Below are positions 1 to 6,699 of a DNA stretch of 13,345 nucleotides, piece after piece (the stretch's first letter is position 1; every line of letters begins with the position of its first letter). A program made the translations under genes and the position numbers. The notes under the pieces were generated by a model. That model searched no databases, was not told where the DNA came from, and saw only the letters and a list, made by a program, of their open reading frames with translations. The DNA is taken from the NCBI GenBank assembly GCA_946061355.1, contig CAMGRE010000046.1:1-13345 (forward strand). Direction: 5' to 3'. This DNA comes from an uncultured bacterium. Lineage in GTDB: Bacteria; Bacillota; Clostridia; Lachnospirales; Lachnospiraceae.

Positions 1-19
1 ATCTCTGATCATAAGATTT

Positions 20-54
20 AAGGAGCAGATCAGCAGACTGCTGTCTCCTTTGTT
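20..54 (+). terminator. Terminator-like hairpin of an upstream unit
   Basis: AAGGAG (20-25) pairs with CTCCTT (45-50), and an inner CAGC/GCTG stem closes a short loop. The T-tract after it (TTTGTTG) is poor. It lies just upstream of the first promoter of the window, so it probably ends a transcript entering from the left. The gene it would serve is outside the window. Confidence 0.4.
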
Positions 55-81
55 GTAAGAACAGGGTTTTTGTGGTATAAA
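53..81 (+). promoter_or_regulatory. Sigma-A-type promoter of the lipoprotein/asnS/nlpC/dgt set
   Basis: TTGTAA (53-58) and TATAAA (76-81) are separated by exactly 17 bases, close to the TTGACA-17-TATAAT consensus. Transcription would start near 88, about 60 bases before the lipoprotein ATG. It is the only good promoter seen upstream of the four co-directional genes. Confidence 0.6.
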
Positions 82-99
82 ATAAGGGATAAAAAGAAA

Positions 100-126
100 G
101 TAACCGGGAAGGTACTGAACGGTTAC
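100..126 (+). other. Small 5'-leader hairpin
   Basis: GTAACCG (100-106) and CGGTTAC (120-126) form a perfect 7-bp inverted repeat with a 13-base loop inside the predicted leader RNA. No U-tract follows it, so it is not an obvious terminator. It could stabilise the leader or bind a regulator; nothing in the sequence decides between these. Confidence 0.35.
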
Positions 127-147
127 AAAATATGAGGAGATCAGAAA

Positions 148-1209
148 ATGAAAAAGCATTTGGGAAAAGGGACAGTGCTCGCATTGTGTCTTGCATTTAC
201 AGCCTCCGTTCTGGGTGGCTGCGGGGATGATCAGGCGAAGCTGTCTGAACTGAAGACGGACAAGTATGTGACGTTGGGAGAATATAAGGGGCTGGAGGTT
301 ACGGTTCCGAAGACAGAGGTCACGGAGGAATATCAGGAAAATTATATCAATTACATCCTTTCCGGACGCACCGAGCAGAAAGAGGTGAACCGTCCCGTAC
401 AGCAGGGCGATACGGTGACGATCGATTATGAAGGAAAACTGGACGGCGTACCCTTTGAGGGAGGAACGGACACGGGATTCGACCTGACGATTGGTTCGCA
501 TACATTTATTGAAGGCTTTGAGGATGGATTGGTAGGCGTAAATGCGGGAGAGACGGTTGACCTGAATCTGACCTTCCCGGAGAATTACACACCGGAACTG
601 GCAGGGAAGGATGTTGTGTTCACGGTGACGGTTCATAAGATCAAGGAGTCACAGACACCTGAGCTTACCGATGAATTCGTAAAAAGTCTGGATGTGGGAT
701 GCGATACGGTGGCGGAGTACCGTGTCTATGTAAAAGAATTGCTTGAGAAGGATGCCGAGCAGACCTGGCAGCAGAATGTGGAGCAGGCACTGATCGATGA
801 ACTGACGGCGAAATGCACCTTCAAAGAGCCGCCGAAAGGCATCGTGGATGAGTATTACAACAAGATCTATCAGAGAATGAATACGTATGCGGCCATGAGC
901 CAGATGACACTGGAGGTCTTCCTGAATACGTACGGCGGCATGTCGCTTGAGACGTTTGAGGAGCAGGCGAGAGAGGATGCCGTGGAAGCCGCGAAGGAGT
1001 CCATCATGCTGCAGGCGATCGCGAATGCGGAGGGCATAACGGTCACTGAGGAAGATAAGCAGGCAGCGATTGCAAAGGATATCGAACAGGGCGGCTATGC
1101 CAGCGAGGAAGAGCTCAAGATGGATATGGGCGAGGACTATACGGACTATGCCATGGCGGATAAAGTTATGGAATTCCTCAGAGAGAATGCTGTGATACAC
1201 GAAGAATAG
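148..1209 (+). CDS. FKBP-type peptidyl-prolyl isomerase lipoprotein, trigger-factor-like
   Basis: A 353-residue protein predicted to act as a folding catalyst or chaperone on the outer face of the membrane. Residues 1-24 are a lipoprotein signal peptide with lipobox LGGC, so Cys25 would be lipidated. Residues about 84-168 form an FKBP domain (GDTVTIDYEGKLDG, then the IEGFEDGLVG segment). Residues 171 to the end, starting PELTDEFVKSLDV, resemble the helical C-terminal chaperone domain of trigger factor. The ribosome-binding domain of true trigger factor is replaced by the lipid anchor, so this is an extracytoplasmic relative, not Tig itself. The ATG at 148 has a GAGGAGA ribosome binding site 7 bases upstream. 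It is first in the run leading to asnS, nlpC and dgt. The family is clear from motifs; the clients are unknown. Confidence 0.88.
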   Translation: MKKHLGKGTVLALCLAFTASVLGGCGDDQAKLSELKTDKYVTLGEYKGLEVTVPKTEVTEEYQENYINYILSGRTEQKEVNRPVQQGDTVTIDYEGKLDGVPFEGGTDTGFDLTIGSHTFIEGFEDGLVGVNAGETVDLNLTFPENYTPELAGKDVVFTVTVHKIKESQTPELTDEFVKSLDVGCDTVAEYRVYVKELLEKDAEQTWQQNVEQALIDELTAKCTFKEPPKGIVDEYYNKIYQRMNTYAAMSQMTLEVFLNTYGGMSLETFEEQAREDAVEAAKESIMLQAIANAEGITVTEEDKQAAIAKDIEQGGYASEEELKMDMGEDYTDYAMADKVMEFLRENAVIHEE

Positions 1210-1284
1210 AGAGAATTTGCGGAACCGGACGTTAAGCAGCGGATGAAATGCTGCCGAATATAAAAAATTAAGGGAGAAAAGATA

Positions 1285-2676
1285 ATGGAACTGGTAAGTA
1301 TCAGAGAACTGTATCATGAAAAGGAGAAATATGTCGGGAAGAAGATCACGGTGGGAGGATGGGTCCGCAGTATCCGTGATTCCAAGACCTTTGGGTTTAT
1401 CGTGCTGAGTGACGGCTCATTCTTTGAGACGCTTCAGATCGTGTATGCGGACGCACTGCCGAATTTTGAGAAGATCAGCAAGCTGAATGTCGGAAGCGCA
1501 CTGATCATCACGGGTACGCTTGTGGAGACGCCGCAGGCAAAGCAGCCGTTTGAGATCCAGGCAGAAGAGATCTGCATTGAGGGAGAGTCGACCGCGGATT
1601 ATCCGCTGCAGAAGAAGCGACACAGCTTCGAGTATCTGCGCACGATTGCTCACTTAAGACCGAGAACGAATACCTTCCAGGCTGTTTTCAGGGTGCGTTC
1701 CCTGATCGCTTACGCCATCCACCAGTTTTTCCAGGAGAGAGATTTTGTCTATGTGCACACACCGCTCATTACCGGAAGTGACTGTGAGGGTGCGGGCGAG
1801 ATGTTCCAGGTGACCACGATGGATCTCGATAACATTCCGCGCACAGAGGACGGCAAAGTCGATTACAGTCAGGACTTCTTCGGAAAGATGACGAACCTCA
1901 CGGTGAGCGGGCAGCTGAACGTGGAAACCTTTGCGATGGCATTCCGCAATGTGTATACCTTCGGACCTACCTTCCGTGCGGAGAATTCCAATACGACCAG
2001 ACATGCGGCTGAGTTCTGGATGATCGAGCCGGAGATCGCGTTTGCTGACTTGAAGGATGATATGGCGCTGGCAGAGAGCATGCTGAAATACGTCATCCGC
2101 TATGTGCTGGAGCATGCTCCTGAGGAGATGAACTTCTTCAATCAGTTTGTGGACAAGGGGCTGATCGAGCGGTTGAACCATGTGGTGAATTCCGATTTCG
2201 GCCACGTGACATATACGGAAGCGATTAAGATCCTTGAGAAGCATAATGATGAGTTTGAGTATAAAGTATTCTGGGGCTGCGATCTACAGACGGAGCATGA
2301 GCGTTACCTGACGGAGAAAGAATTCAAGCGTCCGGTATTCGTCACCGACTATCCGAAGGAGATCAAGGCATTCTACATGAAGATGAATGAGGATAACAAG
2401 ACGGTTGCGGCGATGGATTGTCTGGTGCCCGGCATCGGAGAGATCATCGGCGGCAGCCAGAGAGAGGACGATCTTGAGAAGCTGACAAAGCGTATGGATG
2501 AGCTCGGACTGAACAAAGAGGATTATCAGTTCTATCTGGATCTGAGGAAATACGGAACGGCCAGACATGCGGGCTTCGGTCTCGGCTTCGAGAGATGTGT
2601 GATGTATCTGACCGGAATGGGCAATATCCGCGACGTGGTTCCTTTCCCCAGAACAGTGAGAAACTGCGAACTGTAA
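1285..2676 (+). CDS. asnS: Asparaginyl-tRNA synthetase
   Basis: A 463-residue class IIb aminoacyl-tRNA synthetase that charges tRNA-Asn with asparagine in the cytoplasm. The N-terminal ~110 residues are the OB-fold anticodon-binding domain (GKKITVGGWVRSIRDSK). Motif 2 is seen as FRAENSNTTRHAAEFWMIEPE-like sequence near residue 230 (FRAENSNTTRHAAEFW), and motif 3 as GFGLGFERCVMYLTG near the C-terminus. The ending RDVVPFPRT is typical of AsnS. The length is normal and the frame is intact. ATG at 1285 is preceded by AGGGAG (1271-1276) with an 8-base spacing. The 75-base gap from the lipoprotein gene contains no T-box, although T-box control is common for synthetase genes in Firmicutes, so expression probably depends on the upstream promoter. 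Confidence 0.97.
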   Translation: MELVSIRELYHEKEKYVGKKITVGGWVRSIRDSKTFGFIVLSDGSFFETLQIVYADALPNFEKISKLNVGSALIITGTLVETPQAKQPFEIQAEEICIEGESTADYPLQKKRHSFEYLRTIAHLRPRTNTFQAVFRVRSLIAYAIHQFFQERDFVYVHTPLITGSDCEGAGEMFQVTTMDLDNIPRTEDGKVDYSQDFFGKMTNLTVSGQLNVETFAMAFRNVYTFGPTFRAENSNTTRHAAEFWMIEPEIAFADLKDDMALAESMLKYVIRYVLEHAPEEMNFFNQFVDKGLIERLNHVVNSDFGHVTYTEAIKILEKHNDEFEYKVFWGCDLQTEHERYLTEKEFKRPVFVTDYPKEIKAFYMKMNEDNKTVAAMDCLVPGIGEIIGGSQREDDLEKLTKRMDELGLNKEDYQFYLDLRKYGTARHAGFGLGFERCVMYLTGMGNIRDVVPFPRTVRNCEL

Positions 2677-2709
2677 GAAAAGAGTTACAAATTGACAGGA
2701 GAGGTATGC

Positions 2710-3891
2710 ATGTATAAAAAAACGCTCTGCGTTTTTATGGCTCTGGTCATCAGCCTGCTATGGGCGCTGCCTTCAGACGCTGCCACGATCGAGGAGCTGA
2801 AGAAGCAGATGGCGGAGACACAGGCACAACTGAATGCACTGAACGGAGAGGCCTCCGGTCTGGAAGGGCAGAAGGATGCGATTGATGAGGAGATCAGCGA
2901 GCTGGACGGCAACCTTATGGATCTGATGTCCAGCATCAGTCTGCTGGAGGAGGAAATCGAGCAGAAAAAAGAGGAGATCCGTCAGGCTGAGGAAGACCTG
3001 CAGGTCGCTGAAGAAGAGGAAGCCAGACAGTATGATGCCATGAAAAAGCGTATCAAGTTCATGTATGAGAAGGGCGATGTGACATATGCCCAGCTCTTAT
3101 TCGAGGCGAGAAGCTTCGAGGACATGATGAACAAGGCGGATTACATAGAGAAGATTTATGAGTATGACCGTAAGATGCTGGATGAATATCAGGCGGCAGT
3201 AGAGCGTGTGAAGGAACTCAGGGAGGTCCTGGAGGGAGAAAAGCAAGACCTGGAGGAACAGGAAGAGGGACTGAAGGAAGAGAAGGCGGAACTGGAAGTG
3301 CTGCTGGATGAAAAGAAGGCGGAGTCCAAGAACTTTGATGTACAGATCGCGCAGATCAGACAGTCGGCTGCCCGGTATTCGGCGCTGATCAAGCAGCAGA
3401 ATGCCCAGATCAAGCAGTTGGAGGCAGAGGAAGCGGCGAGAAGAGCCGCGGAGGAAGCGAAGAAAAAGCAATCCTCCACGACATCCGGGAAGTCGTCGGG
3501 TGTGGCTCCGGAAAATGCGATCCGGATGATCAACAGCGCAAACGGAAGTGCAAAGGGCAAGGAGATCGCAGCCTACGCCTGCAAATTTATCGGGAATCCT
3601 TATGTGCCGGGCGGCACCAGCCTCACGAACGGCGCCGACTGTTCCGGCTTTACACAGGCGGTATACCGGGATTTCGGTATCTCGATCCCGAGAAACTCCA
3701 CGTCGCAGAGAAGCTGTGGAACGGGAGTGTCGTATGCGGATGCCCAGCCGGGAGATCTGATCTGCTATTCCGGTCATGTAGGCATGTATATCGGGAACGG
3801 CTATATCGTCCATGCCAGCACGCAGAAGACGGGAATCAAGATCACGCCGGCAACCTACAGAGAGATTCTGGCTGTGAGAAGAGTTTTATAG
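2710..3891 (+). CDS. Secreted coiled-coil NlpC/P60 peptidoglycan hydrolase
   Basis: A 393-residue exported cell-wall hydrolase of the PcsB/CwlO-like layout. The first ~24 residues (MYKKTLCVFMALVISLLWAL...) are a signal peptide with likely cleavage after SDA. Residues about 27-250 are a long Glu/Lys/Gln-rich coiled coil, followed by a Ser/Thr/Gly linker. Residues about 282-393 are the NlpC/P60 domain, with catalytic Cys311 in GADCSGF, His356 in GHVGMYIG and a third polar residue, His368, in IVHAS. Such enzymes cut the peptide stems of peptidoglycan, often at septa, and the coiled coil keeps them inactive until partner proteins engage it (family knowledge). A TTG lies in frame at 2692, but ATG 2710 with AGGAG at 2697-2701 gives the proper signal peptide. 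It starts 33 bases after asnS, and its stop is 8 bases before dgt. Confidence 0.92.
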   Translation: MYKKTLCVFMALVISLLWALPSDAATIEELKKQMAETQAQLNALNGEASGLEGQKDAIDEEISELDGNLMDLMSSISLLEEEIEQKKEEIRQAEEDLQVAEEEEARQYDAMKKRIKFMYEKGDVTYAQLLFEARSFEDMMNKADYIEKIYEYDRKMLDEYQAAVERVKELREVLEGEKQDLEEQEEGLKEEKAELEVLLDEKKAESKNFDVQIAQIRQSAARYSALIKQQNAQIKQLEAEEAARRAAEEAKKKQSSTTSGKSSGVAPENAIRMINSANGSAKGKEIAAYACKFIGNPYVPGGTSLTNGADCSGFTQAVYRDFGISIPRNSTSQRSCGTGVSYADAQPGDLICYSGHVGMYIGNGYIVHASTQKTGIKITPATYREILAVRRVL

Positions 3892-3899
3892 GAGAAGAC

Positions 3900-5363
3900 A
3901 TGAGATGGAGTGAACTGCTCTGTGACGACAGGATACGGAGCTATCGGACGAAAAGTAAAAATGATCTCCGGACGGAGTTTGAGAAGGATTATCACCGTAT
4001 TATTCAGAGCGCTTCCTTTCGGAGACTTCAGGATAAAACGCAGGTTTTTCCTCTGGATCAGAGTGACTTTATCCGCACGAGACTGACGCACTCTCTGGAG
4101 GTGTCCTCTTACGGTAAATCACTGGGACAGAATATTGCCCGTAAGATCATAGAGGAGATCCGGGATCCGGAGTTTGAACCATCCTATGCCATGGACATCT
4201 GTGATATCCTTCAGTGCGCGGGATTGCTGCATGATATCGGCAATCCGCCTTTCGGACATTTCGGGGAGACAGTGATCAGGGACTGGTTCCGGAAGAACCT
4301 GCCGGAACTTATGTATGAGTCGGAACAGGGAGTGAAGCCGGTCACAGAGCTGTTGAACGAACAGATGATACAGGACTTTTATCATTTTGAGGGCAATACA
4401 CAGGCACTCAGAGTGGTCACAAAGCTCCATTATCTCGTGGACGAGCATGGCATGAACCTGACGAAGGCACTGCTCGGAACAATCATAAAATATCCGGTCT
4501 CATCCCTTGAGATCGATAAAAACAGCGGCAATATCCAGACGAAAAAGATGGGGTACTATTATGCTGACCGGGAGATATTCGATGATATCCAGGAGTCTCT
4601 CGGAACGCATGGCAACCGTCATCCCCTCGCGTATGTGCTGGAGGCGGCGGATGATATCGCGTATTTGACAGCGGATATCGAGGATGCCTTTAAGAAGGGC
4701 TGCATCTCATTTACGGATCTGGTGCGTGAACTGAAGATCGCGGGAGAAAATCTGCCTGAAGACGACGATTATCATGCACTTTTACAGAGGCTGATTGACA
4801 AATATGACAAAGGTGTCGCAAAAGGGGAGGCGCAGCCGGAGGCTTACGCCGTGCAGAACTGGATCGTACAGGTCCAGGGCAGACTGATTGCAGGAGCGAC
4901 ACAGGGCTTCACAGAGCATTACCGTGAGATTATGGACGGCACGTACACAAAAGAACTAATCGACGGCACATCGGCGCAGCATGTTGCCAAGACGCTCGGA
5001 GACATTGCATACCGCTATGCGTTTGTGTCAAAGCCGATTCTGAAACTGGAGATCGCAGCGGATCAGATCCTCAATTTCCTGCTGGATCAATTTGTGCCGG
5101 CGGTTCTGTATTACAGGACGCCGCGTGAGACGGAAGCTCTGCGGGCGGCGGGGAAAAAGCCTGCCTGCTGTCAGACAGCGGTTCAGGAGAAGCTGACCGC
5201 TCTCATTTCCGAGAATTATAAGATTATTTATGAGAAGTACAGTAAGGGAAAGAGCGAGGGAGAGAAGCTGTATTTAAGACTTCTGCTCGTCACCGATACA
5301 ATTTGCGGCATGACCGACAGCTATGCAAAGAGACTGTATCAGGAACTGAACGGATTGGTGTGA
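3900..5363 (+). CDS. dgt: HD-domain deoxyguanosinetriphosphate triphosphohydrolase (dGTPase)
   Basis: A 487-residue HD-superfamily enzyme that hydrolyses dGTP, or dNTPs more widely, to deoxynucleoside and triphosphate. It controls dNTP pools and, in E. coli, phage growth. Metal-binding HD residues are visible: His64 in RLTHSLEV, His111-Asp112 in LLHDIGNPPFGHFGE and an Asp at 251 or 252 in AADDIAYL. The N-terminal SFRRLQDKTQVFPL and the FEGNTQALR segment (163-171) are typical of dGTPases. The length fits the longer Dgt class. The start at ATG 3900 uses an AGGAGA ribosome binding site that overlaps the stop codon of the NlpC/P60 gene, which argues for translational coupling. A terminator follows 7 bases after the stop. 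Whether it prefers dGTP cannot be read from the sequence. Confidence 0.93.
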   Translation: MRWSELLCDDRIRSYRTKSKNDLRTEFEKDYHRIIQSASFRRLQDKTQVFPLDQSDFIRTRLTHSLEVSSYGKSLGQNIARKIIEEIRDPEFEPSYAMDICDILQCAGLLHDIGNPPFGHFGETVIRDWFRKNLPELMYESEQGVKPVTELLNEQMIQDFYHFEGNTQALRVVTKLHYLVDEHGMNLTKALLGTIIKYPVSSLEIDKNSGNIQTKKMGYYYADREIFDDIQESLGTHGNRHPLAYVLEAADDIAYLTADIEDAFKKGCISFTDLVRELKIAGENLPEDDDYHALLQRLIDKYDKGVAKGEAQPEAYAVQNWIVQVQGRLIAGATQGFTEHYREIMDGTYTKELIDGTSAQHVAKTLGDIAYRYAFVSKPILKLEIAADQILNFLLDQFVPAVLYYRTPRETEALRAAGKKPACCQTAVQEKLTALISENYKIIYEKYSKGKSEGEKLYLRLLLVTDTICGMTDSYAKRLYQELNGLV

Positions 5364-5370
5364 GATAAGA

Positions 5371-5402
5371 GGGACTGCTGAAAATACAGCAGTTCCTTTT
5401 TT
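5371..5402 (+). terminator. Rho-independent terminator after dgt
   Basis: GGGACTGCTG (5371-5380) pairs with CAGCAGTTCC (5387-5396) over 10 bp with one G.U, the loop is AAAATA, and six T follow (5397-5402). It begins 7 bases after the dgt stop. Its left arm is also the outermost part of the long palindrome at 5371-5862, where it is repeated in inverse near 5846-5862. Confidence 0.85.
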
Positions 5403-5862
5403 GACGGGATAAATCTTTTATATCATACAAAGCAGCGGAATGCATTCGAAAAGTGTCCTAGTGTCTGTTATTTTTGAGAAAGATGATGAAGCAGGGCGGC
5501 GAGGACTGTTTGAGCGGCAGTCGGTTTTCAAATCTTTGTATTCCCGGAACCTTCGCGGGGATTTCCTAATTGTTTCCGGGCGGACCGCTTATTATGCCGC
5601 TTCTGCGGTAACTCGCTTCGCTCAGACAGTCCTCGAAGCGGCAGCATATCCGCCCGTTAAAACAATAAGGAAATCCGCCGCTTGATCCCGATGTCATACA
5701 AAGAATTGAAAACCGGCTGCTGTGAGTTCCGCAGACGCCCTGCAATCGAACATCATCTTTCCGAAAATATTACAGACACTTGACACTTTGAGAGTATTCT
5801 GCTGCTTTTGTATGATATTAAGATTAACCTTAAAAAAGCATTGTCGTATTTTCAGCAGTTCC
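5371..5862. repeat. 492-bp imperfect palindrome (fold-back / MITE-like element)
   Basis: Nearly the whole dgt-tetR intergenic stretch reads the same on both strands. Matching blocks, in order from the ends to the centre: 5371-5387 with 5846-5862 (16 of 17); 5420-5436 with 5801-5818 (one extra A); GTGTCTGT 5461-5468 with 5772-5779; AAAGATGATG 5479-5488 with 5751-5760; GCAGGGCG 5491-5498 with 5736-5743; 5522-5540 with 5697-5715 (18 of 19); 5559-5574 with 5661-5676 (15 of 16); GGGCGGA 5578-5584 with 5649-5655; TGCCGCTT 5595-5602 with 5636-5643. The apex (5603-5635) contains CGCTTCG, which can also pair with CGAAGCG at 5634-5640. A further internal repeat, GAGGACTGTTTGAGCG (5501-5516), recurs inverted at 5619-5634. 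No protein-like reading frame, transposase or clean target duplication is visible. It could be a non-autonomous transposon or a structured RNA locus. Confidence 0.8.
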
Positions 5863-5866
5863 TTTA
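5846..5866 (-). terminator. Decayed terminator arm after tetR
   Basis: Read on the minus strand, the sequence directly after the tetR stop is GGAACTGCTGAAAATAC, the same arm that starts the dgt terminator. Here the pairing half is altered to GACAATGC before a run of six T (5831-5840 region on the plus strand), so the hairpin is weak. It may once have been a working terminator for tetR. Confidence 0.3.
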
Positions 5867-6505
5867 TTTTAATAAGAAGTGCAGCGAGCCGGGAGTGATG
5901 CCCATGCTGGCTTCCTGCATGGTGGAGAAAGCCTTGAGCAGATCCACGATCTCGGCGCGGGAGGCGGGCAGAAGGTTGTTGCCCAGAATGATCGTGAGCT
6001 CCGTGAGGATGATCTGTGCAGTCTCCTCCGGATAATCACAGTGCATACTTCCTTCTGCAATCCCCTGACGGATGATGTCCGTGAGGATGGGCTTCAGCCT
6101 GGAAATGATAACGCGGGCAAACTTCTGGTGGATCAATGCATCTTCCTGCTGCTCATGCAGACTGCAGTATGCCTCCTGTTTGTGCAGCTCTATCGTGGAA
6201 TCCATGCAGGCGCGGTGGATGATCTCCATCTTTTGAATCGCGTCGATCTGCGAGGTCTGAACGAGCCGCTGCCCTTCATCCAGCACTCGGGAGTATGCCC
6301 GCTCGATGATCGCATCCAGGATATCGTTCTTGGAGGCAAAATAGTAATAGATGCTTCCTTTCCCGATACCGGCTTTTTTGGCAATATCACTGACGGAAAT
6401 GTTCTGCGAGGAGTCGTTTGTCAAAAGCTCCTGCATGGCATTCATGATCCGTTCTCTTTTTCCGATCTGATTTTCTGTTTCCGATTTTTTCCTTTTGCGA
6501 TTCAT
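5864..6505 (-). CDS. TetR/AcrR-family transcriptional regulator
   Basis: A 213-residue one-component repressor. Residues about 16-62 are the TetR DNA-binding domain, with helix-turn-helix ISVSDIAKKAGIGKGSIYYYF (about 36-56) followed by ASKNDIL. The rest is an all-helical, poorly conserved ligand and dimerisation domain, so the inducer cannot be predicted. The reading frame runs open back to 6661, but the extra residues do not look like TetR. MNRKRKKSE, with ATG at 6505 and a GGGG stretch 6 bases upstream, gives the normal family length. The gene is divergent from the NRPS-like gene at 6700, and the short shared promoter region argues that it controls that gene and itself. Its last codon and stop touch the end of the long palindrome. 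Confidence 0.88.
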   Translation of the reverse strand: MNRKRKKSETENQIGKRERIMNAMQELLTNDSSQNISVSDIAKKAGIGKGSIYYYFASKNDILDAIIERAYSRVLDEGQRLVQTSQIDAIQKMEIIHRACMDSTIELHKQEAYCSLHEQQEDALIHQKFARVIISRLKPILTDIIRQGIAEGSMHCDYPEETAQIILTELTIILGNNLLPASRAEIVDLLKAFSTMQEASMGITPGSLHFLLK

Positions 6506-6520
6506 ATTCTGCCCCAATCT

Positions 6521-6558
6521 GTGATAAGAGTATAGCCCTAAAGTAATCAGAGTATAGC
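6521..6558. repeat. Two direct repeats 22 bp apart upstream of tetR
   Basis: GTGATAAGAGTATAGC (6521-6536) and GTAATCAGAGTATAGC (6543-6558) share AGAGTATAGC exactly, with a period of 22 bases, about two helical turns. Each contains TATACT on the minus strand. They may be two -10 boxes, a duplicated binding site, or both. Confidence 0.5.
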
Positions 6559-6579
6559 ACAACAGCGGCGTATTTTCCA
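6551..6579 (-). promoter_or_regulatory. Candidate tetR promoter
   Basis: On the minus strand TGGAAA (6579-6574) and TATACT (6556-6551) are separated by 17 bases. Transcription would start near 6544, about 40 bases before the tetR ATG. Its -35 box is only 3 bases from the -35 box of the divergent NRPS-like promoter. Confidence 0.45.
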
Positions 6580-6582
6580 TAC

Positions 6583-6611
6583 TTGACCACCGGTCGAAAC
6601 GATGATATGGT
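6583..6611 (+). promoter_or_regulatory. Promoter of the NRPS-like gene with overlapping operator-like dyad
   Basis: TTGACC (6583-6588) and TATGGT (6606-6611) are separated by 17 bases. GACC-ACC-GGTC (6585-6595), with partial extension to TTGACC/GGTCGAA, is a dyad over the -35 box and spacer. GACC/GGTC dyads are common among TetR operators (family knowledge), so this is the best candidate site for the adjacent regulator. Bound repressor could block both divergent promoters. Confidence 0.5.
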
Positions 6612-6647
6612 AAAAGGCGAAAAATGCGACAGTTTTTACCTTTTACC
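6609..6647. repeat. Inverted repeat GGTAAAAGG / CCTTTTACC at the start of the NRPS-like transcript
   Basis: GGTAAAAGG (6609-6617) and CCTTTTACC (6639-6647) are perfect 9-bp inverted copies separated by 21 bases, and AAAAA/TTTTT inside lengthens the dyad. The left arm overlaps the -10 box and lies mostly before the expected start site, so it would act as a DNA site rather than as an RNA hairpin. Confidence 0.45.
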
Positions 6648-6699
6648 GCGCGAATGCGCATCGGCCGGAGAACACGGCAATCAAATGGAGGGCAATATC

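Noticed and set aside
1210..1284. T-box leader upstream of asnS
   Set aside because: The gap is only 75 bases and shows no T-box sequence or antiterminator; only a weak GCAGC/GCTGC pair is seen.
649..1317. 222-residue minus-strand frame over the lipoprotein gene
   Set aside because: It is a shadow of a well-supported coding region, with no recognisable domain and no promoter of its own.
5440..5685. 81-residue open frame in the dgt-tetR gap
   Set aside because: It lies wholly inside the palindrome and has no ribosome binding site or recognisable domain. Its sequence is explained by the repeat.
5365..5877. ATAAGA on both sides of the palindrome as a target-site duplication
   Set aside because: The left copy abuts the repeat but the right copy is 9 bases away from its end, and the motif is short and AT-rich.
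6506..6661. N-terminal extension of the TetR frame
   Set aside because: The extra 52 residues cross both divergent promoters and do not resemble TetR; the ATG at 6505 gives the normal length.
6583..6699. TTG start for the NRPS-like gene at 6583
   Set aside because: This TTG is the -35 box of its own promoter. The ATG at 6700 has a strong GGAGGG site and a typical adenylation-domain start.
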